Under the pieces are notes generated by a model. It saw only the letters and a program-made list of their open reading frames with translations, had not been told where the DNA came from and did not search any database. A stretch of 64,000 nucleotides of DNA. It comes from Kocuria salsicia. Lineage in GTDB: Bacteria; Actinomycetota; Actinomycetes; Actinomycetales; Micrococcaceae. A program made the translations under genes and the position numbers. The DNA is taken from NCBI RefSeq assembly GCF_007681555.1, contig NZ_VELE01000001.1:930001-994000 (forward strand), read 5' to 3'. Shown here one piece after another: positions 57,131-64,000 of this stretch (its first letter is position 1; every line of letters begins with the position of its first letter).

Positions 57131-59035
57131 TCAGTCGAGCCCGCGCAGCTCCAGCGTGAGGGAGGAGTCCGCGGCGGGGTCCACCGTGAAGGGAATCCCC
57201 CAGTCCTGCTGGTAGAGGTGGCAGGCCGCGTGCTCGGGGATCTCGCCGTCCGGGGAGCCATCGCACGCCGCGGCCCGGGCGGTGATGTGCAGGACGCCCT
57301 CCGTGACGCCGTCGGCGAGCCGCAGGGTGCGGGTGAGCCCCCGGGCGGTGCCGTCCCCCGCAACGAGCGCGTCCTCCGGGGAGGAGGAGACCTTCAGCTG
57401 CGTGGGGTCCCCCCACCGGGTGTCGAGCTTCTGCCCGCTCGGGGCCGCGAAGCGGACGGTGAGCTCGAGCTCACCGGGGGCCACGGGGGTGCGCTTGCGC
57501 TGCATCTGCGCCGCGCCCTCGTCCACGGTCTGCGCCTGCTTGGGGACGGCCACCCGCACCAGGCGGTGGGCGTTGGTCTCGACCACCACGAGGACGGGCT
57601 CGTCCTGGCTCGTGTCCAGGAGCACGTCCGAGGGCTCGGCGAGTCCCCGAGTGAGGGTGGAGACCTCGCCCGTGGCGGGGTCGAAGCGGCGCACAGCACC
57701 GTTGTAGGTGTCGGCCACGGCCACGGAGCCGTCCGGCAGCACCGTGACGCCCAGGCAGTGCTGCAGCCGGGCCTGCTCCGCGGGGCCGTCGCGGAAGCCG
57801 AAGTCGAACAGGCCCAGGCCCACGGCGGAGTCCACCGCAGCCACGGCGCCGTCGTCGGTGAAGCGCACGCGGCGCAGCGCGGAGGACTCGGAGTCCGCGA
57901 CCCACACGGAGCCGTCCTCAGCCTGCGCCAGGCCGGAGGGCTGGGCGAACCAGGAACCGTCCGCCGCGCCGTCGCGCAGACCCTCGTCCCCGGTACCGGC
58001 CAGCACGGCGAGCGCACCGGTGCGCGGGTCGAAGGAGAAGAGCTGGTGGGTGCCGGCCATTGCGATCACGAGCGCGTCCGCGGTCTGCGACCACACGACG
58101 TCCCAGGGGGAGGACAGCGCCACGGACAGGGGGTCCCCCTCCGTGATCGCGTTCGGGTCCACGCCGCGGGCGCGCGCGTCGTCGAGCAGCCGCTGGACGC
58201 CGTTGCCGGCGATGGTGCGCACCGACCCCGAGCCGAGGTCCACCCCGCGCAGCCGGTGGTTCACGGTGTCCGCGACCACGAGGTCGTAGCCGAGCTGCGA
58301 GCGCAGCTGCTGCGGAAGCACCGCGATGCCCTGGGGCTCGTTGAACCGGGCCGCGTCCCGCGGTCCGTCCGCCCAGCCCCGGGTGCCGGAGCCGATGGTG
58401 CCGCGCACGGTGGCGAGGTCCGCCTCGAGCTGCACCAGACGGTGGTGGCCGGTGTCGCTCACCATGAACGAGCCGTCCGGCAGGGCCACGACCTTGCCCG
58501 GGAAGCGCAGATCGCCCTCGGGCCGGGGGCGGGGCACGTACGGGCCGTCCCCGCGGTGCAGCGTGCCCTTGGCCTCGTGCTCGGCCACGAGCTCCGCCAC
58601 CAGGGACTCGAGCCCCTGGACGTGCCCCTCGCCGGAGAGGTGGGCCACGACGTAGCCCTCCGGGTCCAGCACCACCAGGGTGGGCCACGCACGTGCGGTG
58701 TAGGCGTCCCAGGTCTGCAGGCGGGGGTCGTCCAGCACGGGGTGGGTGATCTCGTAGCGGTCGACGGCGGCGGCGAGCGCGTCCGGGTCCGCCTCGTGCT
58801 CGAACTTGGGCGAGTGCACGCCCACCGTCACGAGCACGTCGGAGTACTGCTCCTCGAGGGGACGCAGCTCGTCGAGCACGTGGAGGCAGTTGATGCAGCA
58901 GAAGGACCAGAAGTCCAGGACCACGATCTTCCCGCGCAGGGCGTTCAGGTCCAGCTGCTCACCACCGGTGTTCAGCCAGGCCCGGCCCTCGAGCTCGGAG
59001 GCGCGGACGGGGGTCGTCATGCGTGCGGTTGTCAC
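57131..59035 (-). CDS. Thioredoxin-NHL repeat protein (NHLRC2-like)
   Basis: A 634-residue protein: thioredoxin-like domain (residues about 15-150) with the active-site region FWSFCCINCLHVLDEL (Cys46, Cys47, Cys50), then NHL repeats forming a beta-propeller (about 190-500; repeats such as DGSFMVSDTGHHRLVQ, DGSVWVADSESSALRR and DGSVAVADTYNGAVRR), then a C-terminal beta domain. This is the layout of vertebrate NHLRC2. No signal peptide is seen, so it is likely cytosolic. GTG 59035 is favoured because GGAAGGAT is upstream; ATG 59020 is the alternative. Role unknown, plausibly redox-linked. Confidence 0.88.
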   Translation of the reverse strand: MTTARMTTPVRASELEGRAWLNTGGEQLDLNALRGKIVVLDFWSFCCINCLHVLDELRPLEEQYSDVLVTVGVHSPKFEHEADPDALAAAVDRYEITHPVLDDPRLQTWDAYTARAWPTLVVLDPEGYVVAHLSGEGHVQGLESLVAELVAEHEAKGTLHRGDGPYVPRPRPEGDLRFPGKVVALPDGSFMVSDTGHHRLVQLEADLATVRGTIGSGTRGWADGPRDAARFNEPQGIAVLPQQLRSQLGYDLVVADTVNHRLRGVDLGSGSVRTIAGNGVQRLLDDARARGVDPNAITEGDPLSVALSSPWDVVWSQTADALVIAMAGTHQLFSFDPRTGALAVLAGTGDEGLRDGAADGSWFAQPSGLAQAEDGSVWVADSESSALRRVRFTDDGAVAAVDSAVGLGLFDFGFRDGPAEQARLQHCLGVTVLPDGSVAVADTYNGAVRRFDPATGEVSTLTRGLAEPSDVLLDTSQDEPVLVVVETNAHRLVRVAVPKQAQTVDEGAAQMQRKRTPVAPGELELTVRFAAPSGQKLDTRWGDPTQLKVSSSPEDALVAGDGTARGLTRTLRLADGVTEGVLHITARAAACDGSPDGEIPEHAACHLYQQDWGIPFTVDPAADSSLTLELRGLD

Positions 59036-59240
59036 GTCGGATGGATCCTTCCGGGACGGGGAGAGTTGTCTACCGGGGACAACGTTATCCGCGCGCCCCT
59101 GCTTCCCGGGCCTCGAGTGACGTCCCACGCGCGGCGGTGGATCCAGGCTGAGGCGAGGGCCGGGCACCGGCGGAGCGGGGAGTGCCGCGGGGACGGCTCC
59201 CCGCGCCGCGGTGCCGGGTGGGGAGACCGTGGGCACGGCA

Positions 59241-59269
59241 TCGTCGTGCTGAGCCGCGGGGCACGACGA
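59241..59269 (-). terminator. Hairpin after the CopD-CtaG gene
   Basis: TCGTCGTGC (59241-59249) pairs with GCACGACGA (59261-59269) around an 11-base loop, directly beyond the stop codon. The rest of the 241-base gap to the NHL gene shows nothing clear. Confidence 0.65.
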
Positions 59270-59276
59270 CCCCGGC

Positions 59277-61445
59277 TCAGCGGCCGCGCTCGTCCCGTTC
59301 GGCGAGCTCGGCCATCATCTGGTTGTAGGCGCGCAGCTCGGCGTCGTCCGTGCGGTCCGCCTGCCGATCCACGCGGCGGTTCTCCTTGGAACCCTCCATG
59401 GCCCACATCACGGCCACGATGACCGCGAGCAGGAACGTGGGGAACTCCCCGATGCCCCACATGAGCATTCCGCCGAGCTCCTGGTCATCCAGGGCGCTGG
59501 GCCCCCAGGGACGGCCCATGTTGCCGAACCAGGACGCCTGCAGCACCGTGGTCAGACTCATGATGCTGATGCCGATGAACGCGTGGGCGGCCATGGTGGC
59601 GAGCAGCAGCAGCAGACGCATCGGGTAGGTGGGACGCCGCGGGATGGGGTCGATGCCGATCAGCACGAGCGCGAACATGTACCCGGTGAACAGGAAGTGC
59701 ACCATCATGAACTCGTGGCCCACGTGGTAGCGCAGGGTGAAGCGGAACAGGTCCGTGAAGTAGAACAGCACGATCGAGAACGCGAAGTTCGCGGCCGCGA
59801 AGATCGGGTGGGTGACCACTTTGCCCCACGTCGAGTGTACGAGCCGCAGGATCCACTCACGGGGCCCGCGGGTGCCGTCCCGGCGCGATTCCAGTGCCTT
59901 GAGAATGACGGTGACCGGCGCACCACAGACCAGGAAGAGCGGCACGACCATCGTGAGGCTCATGTGCTCCACCATGTGGGCGGAGAACAGCACGCGGGCG
60001 TAGACGGCCACACCGCCGCTCGTCGCGTACAGCAGAGCGGCGAGACCCGCGAGCCAGGATGCCGTGCGCAGGACAGACCAGGTGTCCCCGCGGCGCCACA
60101 CCTTGACCGCGGCCCACAGGTAGACCACGGCCATGAAGACCACCACGGCCACCCAGAACCAGTCCAGGCGCCAGGTGGTGAACCAGCTCGCCGGGGTGGG
60201 TTCCGGGGGCAGCTCGTACCACGTGAGGATGCGGGCGGGCGAGGCGTCCGGCTGCAGCTCCTCGGGCACGGGAGGGGCTGTGCGCCCCAGGGCCGTGGCG
60301 ATGCCCATGAGCAGGCCCATGAGTACGACCTCCACCACGATCACGCGCCACATCGTGACCGTGCGCGAGCGCGAGCCGTCCACCACACCCGGGATCAGCC
60401 ACTGGCGGTGGGCGAAGCCGGCCAGCCCCAGCAGCAGGGTCAGCACGAGCTTGGTCAGCGCGAGTACCCCGTAGGAGGAGCCCAGCTGCTCCCACGAGCC
60501 GACGCGCACCGCGGCATTGACGATGCCGGAGAGCAGCACCAGCGCGTAGCAGCCCAGTGCCACCGCGGAGTAGCGCCGCAGCACCACCGCGAGCAGCGGC
60601 TCGGTGTGGGTGTTCCCGCCCCGGCGGCTGACCACCGAGAATTCCCGGGAGAGCAGGGGACCCACCCAGACCAGCACCAGGATTCCGCCCACCCACAGGC
60701 ACACGCCCAGCAGGTGCAGGCCCAGGGAGTTGACCGCGCCCATGTGGTCCGCGCCGCCTGAGGCGTGGCCGTTGAGGGCCATGGCCACGAGCGCCACGAA
60801 GGACAGTGCGAGCGTGCAGAACAGGCCCAGCAGCGCCCGCACGCCGAAGACCAGGGTGGTCACCACCGCCGCGACCATCACGATGACCGCCTGCGACTGC
60901 CCCGTGGAGATCCCGGTGATGTAGTGCAGCAGCTGCTGCGTGTAGTTCCCCCCACCGCCGATCGAGGAGCCGGAGACGTCCGAGTAGGTGAAGATCAGCA
61001 CCGCCACGGCGGCCACCGTCCACACCACGGACGCCGCCTCCACGAGTTGCAGGACCGAGCGGAATGCCGGGTGCTCCGGCTCCCCCACCTGATCCCGGCT
61101 GCTGCGCGGTGGGCGCCTGCGGGAGCGGTCCGCGAAGCGCGGCACCACCCCGATGGCGAAGAGCAGCCCACCCATGACCACGGTCATCGCGATGTTGTGG
61201 ACCACCTTGACCGTGGGCAGACCCCAGCGCACGAGCGTGCCGGGGTCTGCGACCTGCCGGGGAGCCGCAGCCCCGCCGAAGACCAGTGCGGCGCTCATCC
61301 CGACCATCGCCGCTACGAGGACCACCGTGATGGTCCAGGGGCTCACGCTCACACCCGTCCCGGACGACGACACCGCCCCACCGGGGGTGCCGCCCGCGCG
61401 ACGTCCGTCGCGCCGGTCCTTGCTCGTGGTTCGTGCCCTGCTCAT
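59277..61445 (-). CDS. CopD-CtaG fusion: copper import/cytochrome oxidase assembly membrane protein
   Basis: A 722-residue polytopic protein. After a basic head, the first half (helices from about residue 35 to 390) is CopD-like, a copper-resistance/uptake permease with the GLPTVKVVHNIAMTVVMGGLL and LHLLGVCLWVGGILVLVWVGP stretches. The second half (about 410-690) is a CtaG-type caa3 oxidase assembly domain, with the His-containing LFSAHMVEHMSLTMVVPLFLVCGAP and YHVGHEFMMVHFLFTGY. The cytosolic tail is charged. GGAGGGG precedes ATG 61445. Placed with a copper chaperone, it probably handles copper delivery to the oxidase. Confidence 0.93.
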   Translation of the reverse strand: MSRARTTSKDRRDGRRAGGTPGGAVSSSGTGVSVSPWTITVVLVAAMVGMSAALVFGGAAAPRQVADPGTLVRWGLPTVKVVHNIAMTVVMGGLLFAIGVVPRFADRSRRRPPRSSRDQVGEPEHPAFRSVLQLVEAASVVWTVAAVAVLIFTYSDVSGSSIGGGGNYTQQLLHYITGISTGQSQAVIVMVAAVVTTLVFGVRALLGLFCTLALSFVALVAMALNGHASGGADHMGAVNSLGLHLLGVCLWVGGILVLVWVGPLLSREFSVVSRRGGNTHTEPLLAVVLRRYSAVALGCYALVLLSGIVNAAVRVGSWEQLGSSYGVLALTKLVLTLLLGLAGFAHRQWLIPGVVDGSRSRTVTMWRVIVVEVVLMGLLMGIATALGRTAPPVPEELQPDASPARILTWYELPPEPTPASWFTTWRLDWFWVAVVVFMAVVYLWAAVKVWRRGDTWSVLRTASWLAGLAALLYATSGGVAVYARVLFSAHMVEHMSLTMVVPLFLVCGAPVTVILKALESRRDGTRGPREWILRLVHSTWGKVVTHPIFAAANFAFSIVLFYFTDLFRFTLRYHVGHEFMMVHFLFTGYMFALVLIGIDPIPRRPTYPMRLLLLLATMAAHAFIGISIMSLTTVLQASWFGNMGRPWGPSALDDQELGGMLMWGIGEFPTFLLAVIVAVMWAMEGSKENRRVDRQADRTDDAELRAYNQMMAELAERDERGR

Positions 61446-61542
61446 GCTCGTGCCCCTCCGGCCCGTTGCTCGTCCGATGTCTGTTGCCCCGCGGCTTCCG
61501 GTCCCGGGGGCGCCGTCGGCTCCGCCGTGGTCGCGGCGTGCG

Positions 61543-62814
61543 TCACGTGAACAGCACGTCCCCGATGAAACCACCCGACTCGCACCCGGGCGGGATGGCG
61601 AACACGGCCGAGCCGATGGGAACGGTCCACGTGTTCAGCATGTCCAGCTCGTCCAGCCGCTTCTGGATGGGGACGAACTGCTTCAGCGGATCCGCCTGGT
61701 AGGAGGCGAAGATCAGCCCCGTGGCAGAGACTCCCCCGCTGACGTCCCCTGAGCCGCTGCGCCCGGAGGCGTCTTGCACCGCAAGGTCGTAGTTGTACAC
61801 CCTGCGGAAGATCTTCTCGTCCGGGTTCGGGCTGCGCGAGCGCCGCACATGGCTGTAGGAGGAGATCACAGGGAAGCCCAGGGGCCCCTTCGCGTCGAGG
61901 TCCGGTTCGTCGTGCTCCTTCTGCCCGGTGAGGGGGGCGCCGTCCGTGAGCCTGCGCCCCACCGCGTCCTCCCGCGCCGGGGTGTCGGCCTCGTCCCACG
62001 TGTCCAGGTTCATGTGGATCCGCCGTAGCACCAGCGAGGTGCCGTTCTCGATCCAGGGCGTGAAACCGTCCCGGCCGTAGACCACCTGCTCGTGGTCCTC
62101 CTCCCCCGGGTAGGGGTTGGAGGTGCCGTCCACCTGGCCGAAGAGGTTGCGCATGCTCTGCCCGTCCGGGGTGGCGCCCACCGTGTTGCGGAAACCGTCC
62201 TGCACCCACCGCACGCTCGCGAACGAGCGGACGTCCTTGAGCAGCACGCGCTGGGCGTGGGCCATGGTCAGGCGGTCGTCGCAGCACAGCTGCAGCAGCA
62301 GGTCCCCCTGGTTCCAGGCGTCCTGCAGCCTGTCCACCCCGAAGGCGGGCAGGGGCCGCAGCCACCCCGGGGCGCGGGAGCGGTCGACCAGCGAGACCGC
62401 GCGCGGGCCGAAACCCACGGTCACGGTGAGGCGTGACGGGTTCTCCGCGAGCCACGGCTCCTGGTCGTTGACGGGCGCCTGCCCCTGCGTGAGCGCCGAG
62501 GCGTCGTCCGTGAGCACGCGCAGCAGCCGTCGCATCGACTCGTGGGTGGCCGCGGCGTCGAGGTCCAGGGCCACGAACGCGCAGAACGCCTGCGGCAGCG
62601 TGGCCACTCCCGCCTGCCGGGCACCGTGGAACGGCTCGACGCGCTGCCCGGGGCGGGTCTCGTCCCGCGCAGCCGCAGACCAGGGAGCCTGCCCACCCAC
62701 GACGGCCGCGGAGACGGCGCCGATGCCGGTCGCACCGGCGCCGGCGACCGCGCCCGTGAGCAGCGACCGCCGGCTCCAGCCCGAGGGCTTCACTGGCACC
62801 CGATCAGCCGGCAT
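61543..62814 (-). CDS. DyP-type haem peroxidase, Tat-exported (EfeB-like)
   Basis: A 423-residue dye-decolorising peroxidase. The Tat signal has twin arginines in SGWSRRSLLTGAVAGAG. The DyP motif GQVDG (within FGQVDGTSNP) and the proximal haem histidine in SSYSHVRRS are conserved. In EfeUOB iron systems such an enzyme handles haem or ferrous iron, but no efeU or efeO is seen here; neighbours are copper proteins. Its start overlaps the PCu(A)C stop by 11 bases, so the two are co-translated. Confidence 0.93.
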   Translation of the reverse strand: MPADRVPVKPSGWSRRSLLTGAVAGAGATGIGAVSAAVVGGQAPWSAAARDETRPGQRVEPFHGARQAGVATLPQAFCAFVALDLDAAATHESMRRLLRVLTDDASALTQGQAPVNDQEPWLAENPSRLTVTVGFGPRAVSLVDRSRAPGWLRPLPAFGVDRLQDAWNQGDLLLQLCCDDRLTMAHAQRVLLKDVRSFASVRWVQDGFRNTVGATPDGQSMRNLFGQVDGTSNPYPGEEDHEQVVYGRDGFTPWIENGTSLVLRRIHMNLDTWDEADTPAREDAVGRRLTDGAPLTGQKEHDEPDLDAKGPLGFPVISSYSHVRRSRSPNPDEKIFRRVYNYDLAVQDASGRSGSGDVSGGVSATGLIFASYQADPLKQFVPIQKRLDELDMLNTWTVPIGSAVFAIPPGCESGGFIGDVLFT

Positions 62815-63595
62815 GGCATTCCGGGAGCGCGGAGGAGGACGGCGAGCTCATGTCCATGCCCGCGTGCGAGGAGCCGGAGCCCTCCGTGCTGCCACCGGAC
62901 GAGTGTTCGTGGCCGGAGTGCTCCGCGTACTCGGAGCTCCCTGCGGACGCCTCCGGGCTCGCTGAGGACATGTCCATGGCCTCGTGGGAATTCGAGGAGC
63001 CGCTCGCGTCCTCGCCCGGTGTGTACTCCTCCTTGGCACCCGAGTAGTCGCGCACCGGGACCGTGACCGTCTTGGTCCCGGCGTCCGAGTGCAGCTGCAG
63101 CGTGAGGTCTGCCCCCGCCTTCAGCGAGCAGGTGAGGTCCATGAGCATGATGTGGTTCCCACCAGGTTCCAGGGCGGTGCTCTTGCCCGCGGGAATCGTG
63201 AAGCCGCCATCCTTCTGGCGCATGGTGGTGGAACCGCTCGTGCTGTCTGTGACCGTCTCGTGCAGCTGGACGGAACCGGCCGTTCCGTCCGCGCTGGCCC
63301 CGGTGACGGTCACGTCCTTGTCCGAGGTGTTGGTGAGCGTGCCGAAGGCGGCGGTCGTTCCCGAGTCCGCGGCCTTCGCCCAGCCGTTGTCGAGCGTCAG
63401 CGGCGCGTCCGAGGCGCTCTGGGAGGCGGACGGGGACGACTCCGCGCCGCCGCCGGAGGCCGAGCAGCCGGTCAGTGTCGCGAGACCGATCCCGAGTGCC
63501 GCCACCGCAGCGAACGCGCGGTGGGCGAGCGGCGGGGTGGCTCCCGCGCGACGCCCGGCTGTGGAGGTGGTTGTCGTGTTGTTGTCCAGGTTCAT
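62804..63595 (-). CDS. PCu(A)C copper chaperone lipoprotein with His/Met-rich tail
   Basis: A 263-residue secreted protein. The signal ends in lipobox LTGC (LATLTGCSASGG). The PCu(A)C domain has the copper ligands His...Met...HxM, seen as HETV, TTMRQKDGG and NHIMLMDL. After about residue 195 a tail of about 65 residues is rich in His, Met, Ser and Glu (SHEAMDMSS, AEHSGHEHSSGG, SHAGMDMSS), which could bind extra metal. It delivers copper to oxidase outside the membrane; the CopD-CtaG gene downstream fits. Start MNLDNN at 63595. Confidence 0.9.
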   Translation of the reverse strand: MNLDNNTTTTSTAGRRAGATPPLAHRAFAAVAALGIGLATLTGCSASGGGAESSPSASQSASDAPLTLDNGWAKAADSGTTAAFGTLTNTSDKDVTVTGASADGTAGSVQLHETVTDSTSGSTTMRQKDGGFTIPAGKSTALEPGGNHIMLMDLTCSLKAGADLTLQLHSDAGTKTVTVPVRDYSGAKEEYTPGEDASGSSNSHEAMDMSSASPEASAGSSEYAEHSGHEHSSGGSTEGSGSSHAGMDMSSPSSSALPECHAG

Positions 63596-63858
63596 GGTGT
63601 TCCTCGTGGAAGTTGGGGTCCGGTTCGGACGCGGCACAACGGCGGTGCGAGCGACCCGTCGGGGCCTGCCGTGCGGCGTCGGCCAACCGGGCCGGCGTGG
63701 GCCGGGCGGGCGGCGGACGCGGGGTGCGCGGTGCGCGCGTGCCCGGCGGTGTGCGAACCGGGGAGGGGTGGATGGTGGCCGGAGCCGCGGCACGGCCGCG
63801 CTCCAGGATCAGCTGAGCTCCGGGATCAGCCGAGCGCCGGAGCAGCGCGGCCGGCGGA

Positions 63859-64000
63859 TCAGCGCTGCCGGGGGCGGGTGGCGAAGGCCAGCACCACCAG
63901 CAGCAGCACCAGGGCCACGACGCCCCCGATGACCGGCAGCACCCAACCCGGCACGCCCGTGCCGCTCACAGGCTGCTGTGAGTCGTCGGACCCCCCCGCC
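63859..64000 (-). CDS. C-terminal end of a membrane-anchored protein, possibly CopC-like (runs off the window end)
   Basis: Only the last 46 residues are in the window: a short Ser/Asp/Gln-rich linker (GGSDDSQQPVSGTGVPG), one membrane helix (WVLPVIGGVVALVLLLVLAF) and a basic end (ATRPRQR). This is the usual C-terminal anchor of actinobacterial CopC/YcnI-type secreted copper proteins, and the next genes are copper related, but the diagnostic domain lies outside. The 263-base gap to the copper chaperone start shows no clear signal. Confidence 0.6.
   Translation of the reverse strand, partial: AGGSDDSQQPVSGTGVPGWVLPVIGGVVALVLLLVVLAFATRPRQR

Noticed and set aside
56435-59422. Plus-strand open frame of 995 codons spanning the secreted protein and the NHL gene
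   Set aside because: It crosses gene boundaries, the intergenic hairpin and two convincing genes in other frames; the sequence is compositionally biased.
61543-62814. Complete EfeUOB iron-uptake operon
   Set aside because: Only the DyP peroxidase is present; neighbours are copper proteins and no EfeU permease or EfeO is visible in the window.

Overview
The window is about 64 kb of very GC-rich chromosome from an actinobacterium, most likely a Micrococcaceae member close to Kocuria. That genus-level placement is my inference. It rests on the base composition, the DUF3073 and DUF4235 proteins, the dnaK-grpE-dnaJ-hspR operon with HAIR operators (HspR-associated inverted repeats), a dUMP-forming-type Dcd and an LpqY-SugABC type sugar importer. 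No rRNA, phage, insertion sequence, transposase or CRISPR array was seen. The region reads as core chromosome densely packed with secondary transporters.

Layout. 1-7.4 kb: end of purF, purM, a DUF3073 protein, the first BCCT osmolyte carrier and clpB. 7.5-16.3 kb: a small unknown protein, a GNAT-Tag DNA glycosylase fusion behind a small membrane protein, two tandem HAD phosphatases, a DEAD-box helicase, a frameshifted short-chain dehydrogenase (SDR), an intact SDR coupled to a DJ-1/PfpI protein, and a DoxX protein. 16.4-24.9 kb: two sodium/alanine symporters flanking a hexose-phosphate mutarotase and a CycA-like amino acid permease, then a Bcr-type drug exporter and trmB. 24.9-33.6 kb: a frameshifted second BCCT carrier, the dnaK-grpE-dnaJ-hspR heat-shock operon and a divergent third BCCT carrier. 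33.8-39.2 kb: a phosphatase/kinase-like/pabC operon, then the thiamine-related ykoE-ykoD-ykoC ECF importer under a TPP riboswitch. 39.2-46.2 kb: a DUF4235 protein and the six-gene Mrp antiporter operon mrpACDEFG. 46.4-50.3 kb: a UMF1-type MFS protein, dcd, tRNA-Gly(CCC), panD and an AEC transporter. 50.4-54.9 kb: an LpqY-SugA-SugB-SugC type sugar ABC operon. 55-59 kb: two uncharacterised membrane-associated proteins and an NHLRC2-like thioredoxin/NHL protein. 59.3-64 kb: a copper/haem cluster (CopD-CtaG fusion, Tat-exported DyP peroxidase, PCu(A)C copper chaperone, and the tail of an upstream protein that may be CopC-like).

Themes. Salt and osmotic tolerance are heavily represented: three BCCT paralogues, Mrp and two AGCS symporters. 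Proteostasis is wired through HspR, because one HAIR operator overlaps the clpB promoter and two flank the dnaK promoter. Most operons use 4-bp ATGA or GTGA stop/start overlaps, and strong GC-rich hairpins separate convergent genes.

I found no clearly new multi-gene system. The best leads are the GNAT-Tag glycosylase fusion that has lost most of the zinc-snap ligands, a terminator-like hairpin between grpE and dnaJ, a Shine-Dalgarno-sequestering hairpin below the TPP aptamer, a C20 tract upstream of an MFS gene, and a His/Met-rich tail on the copper chaperone. Three single-base frameshifts (two in one SDR, one in a BCCT carrier) plus the long C tracts mean local sequence accuracy should be checked before any gene is called dead.
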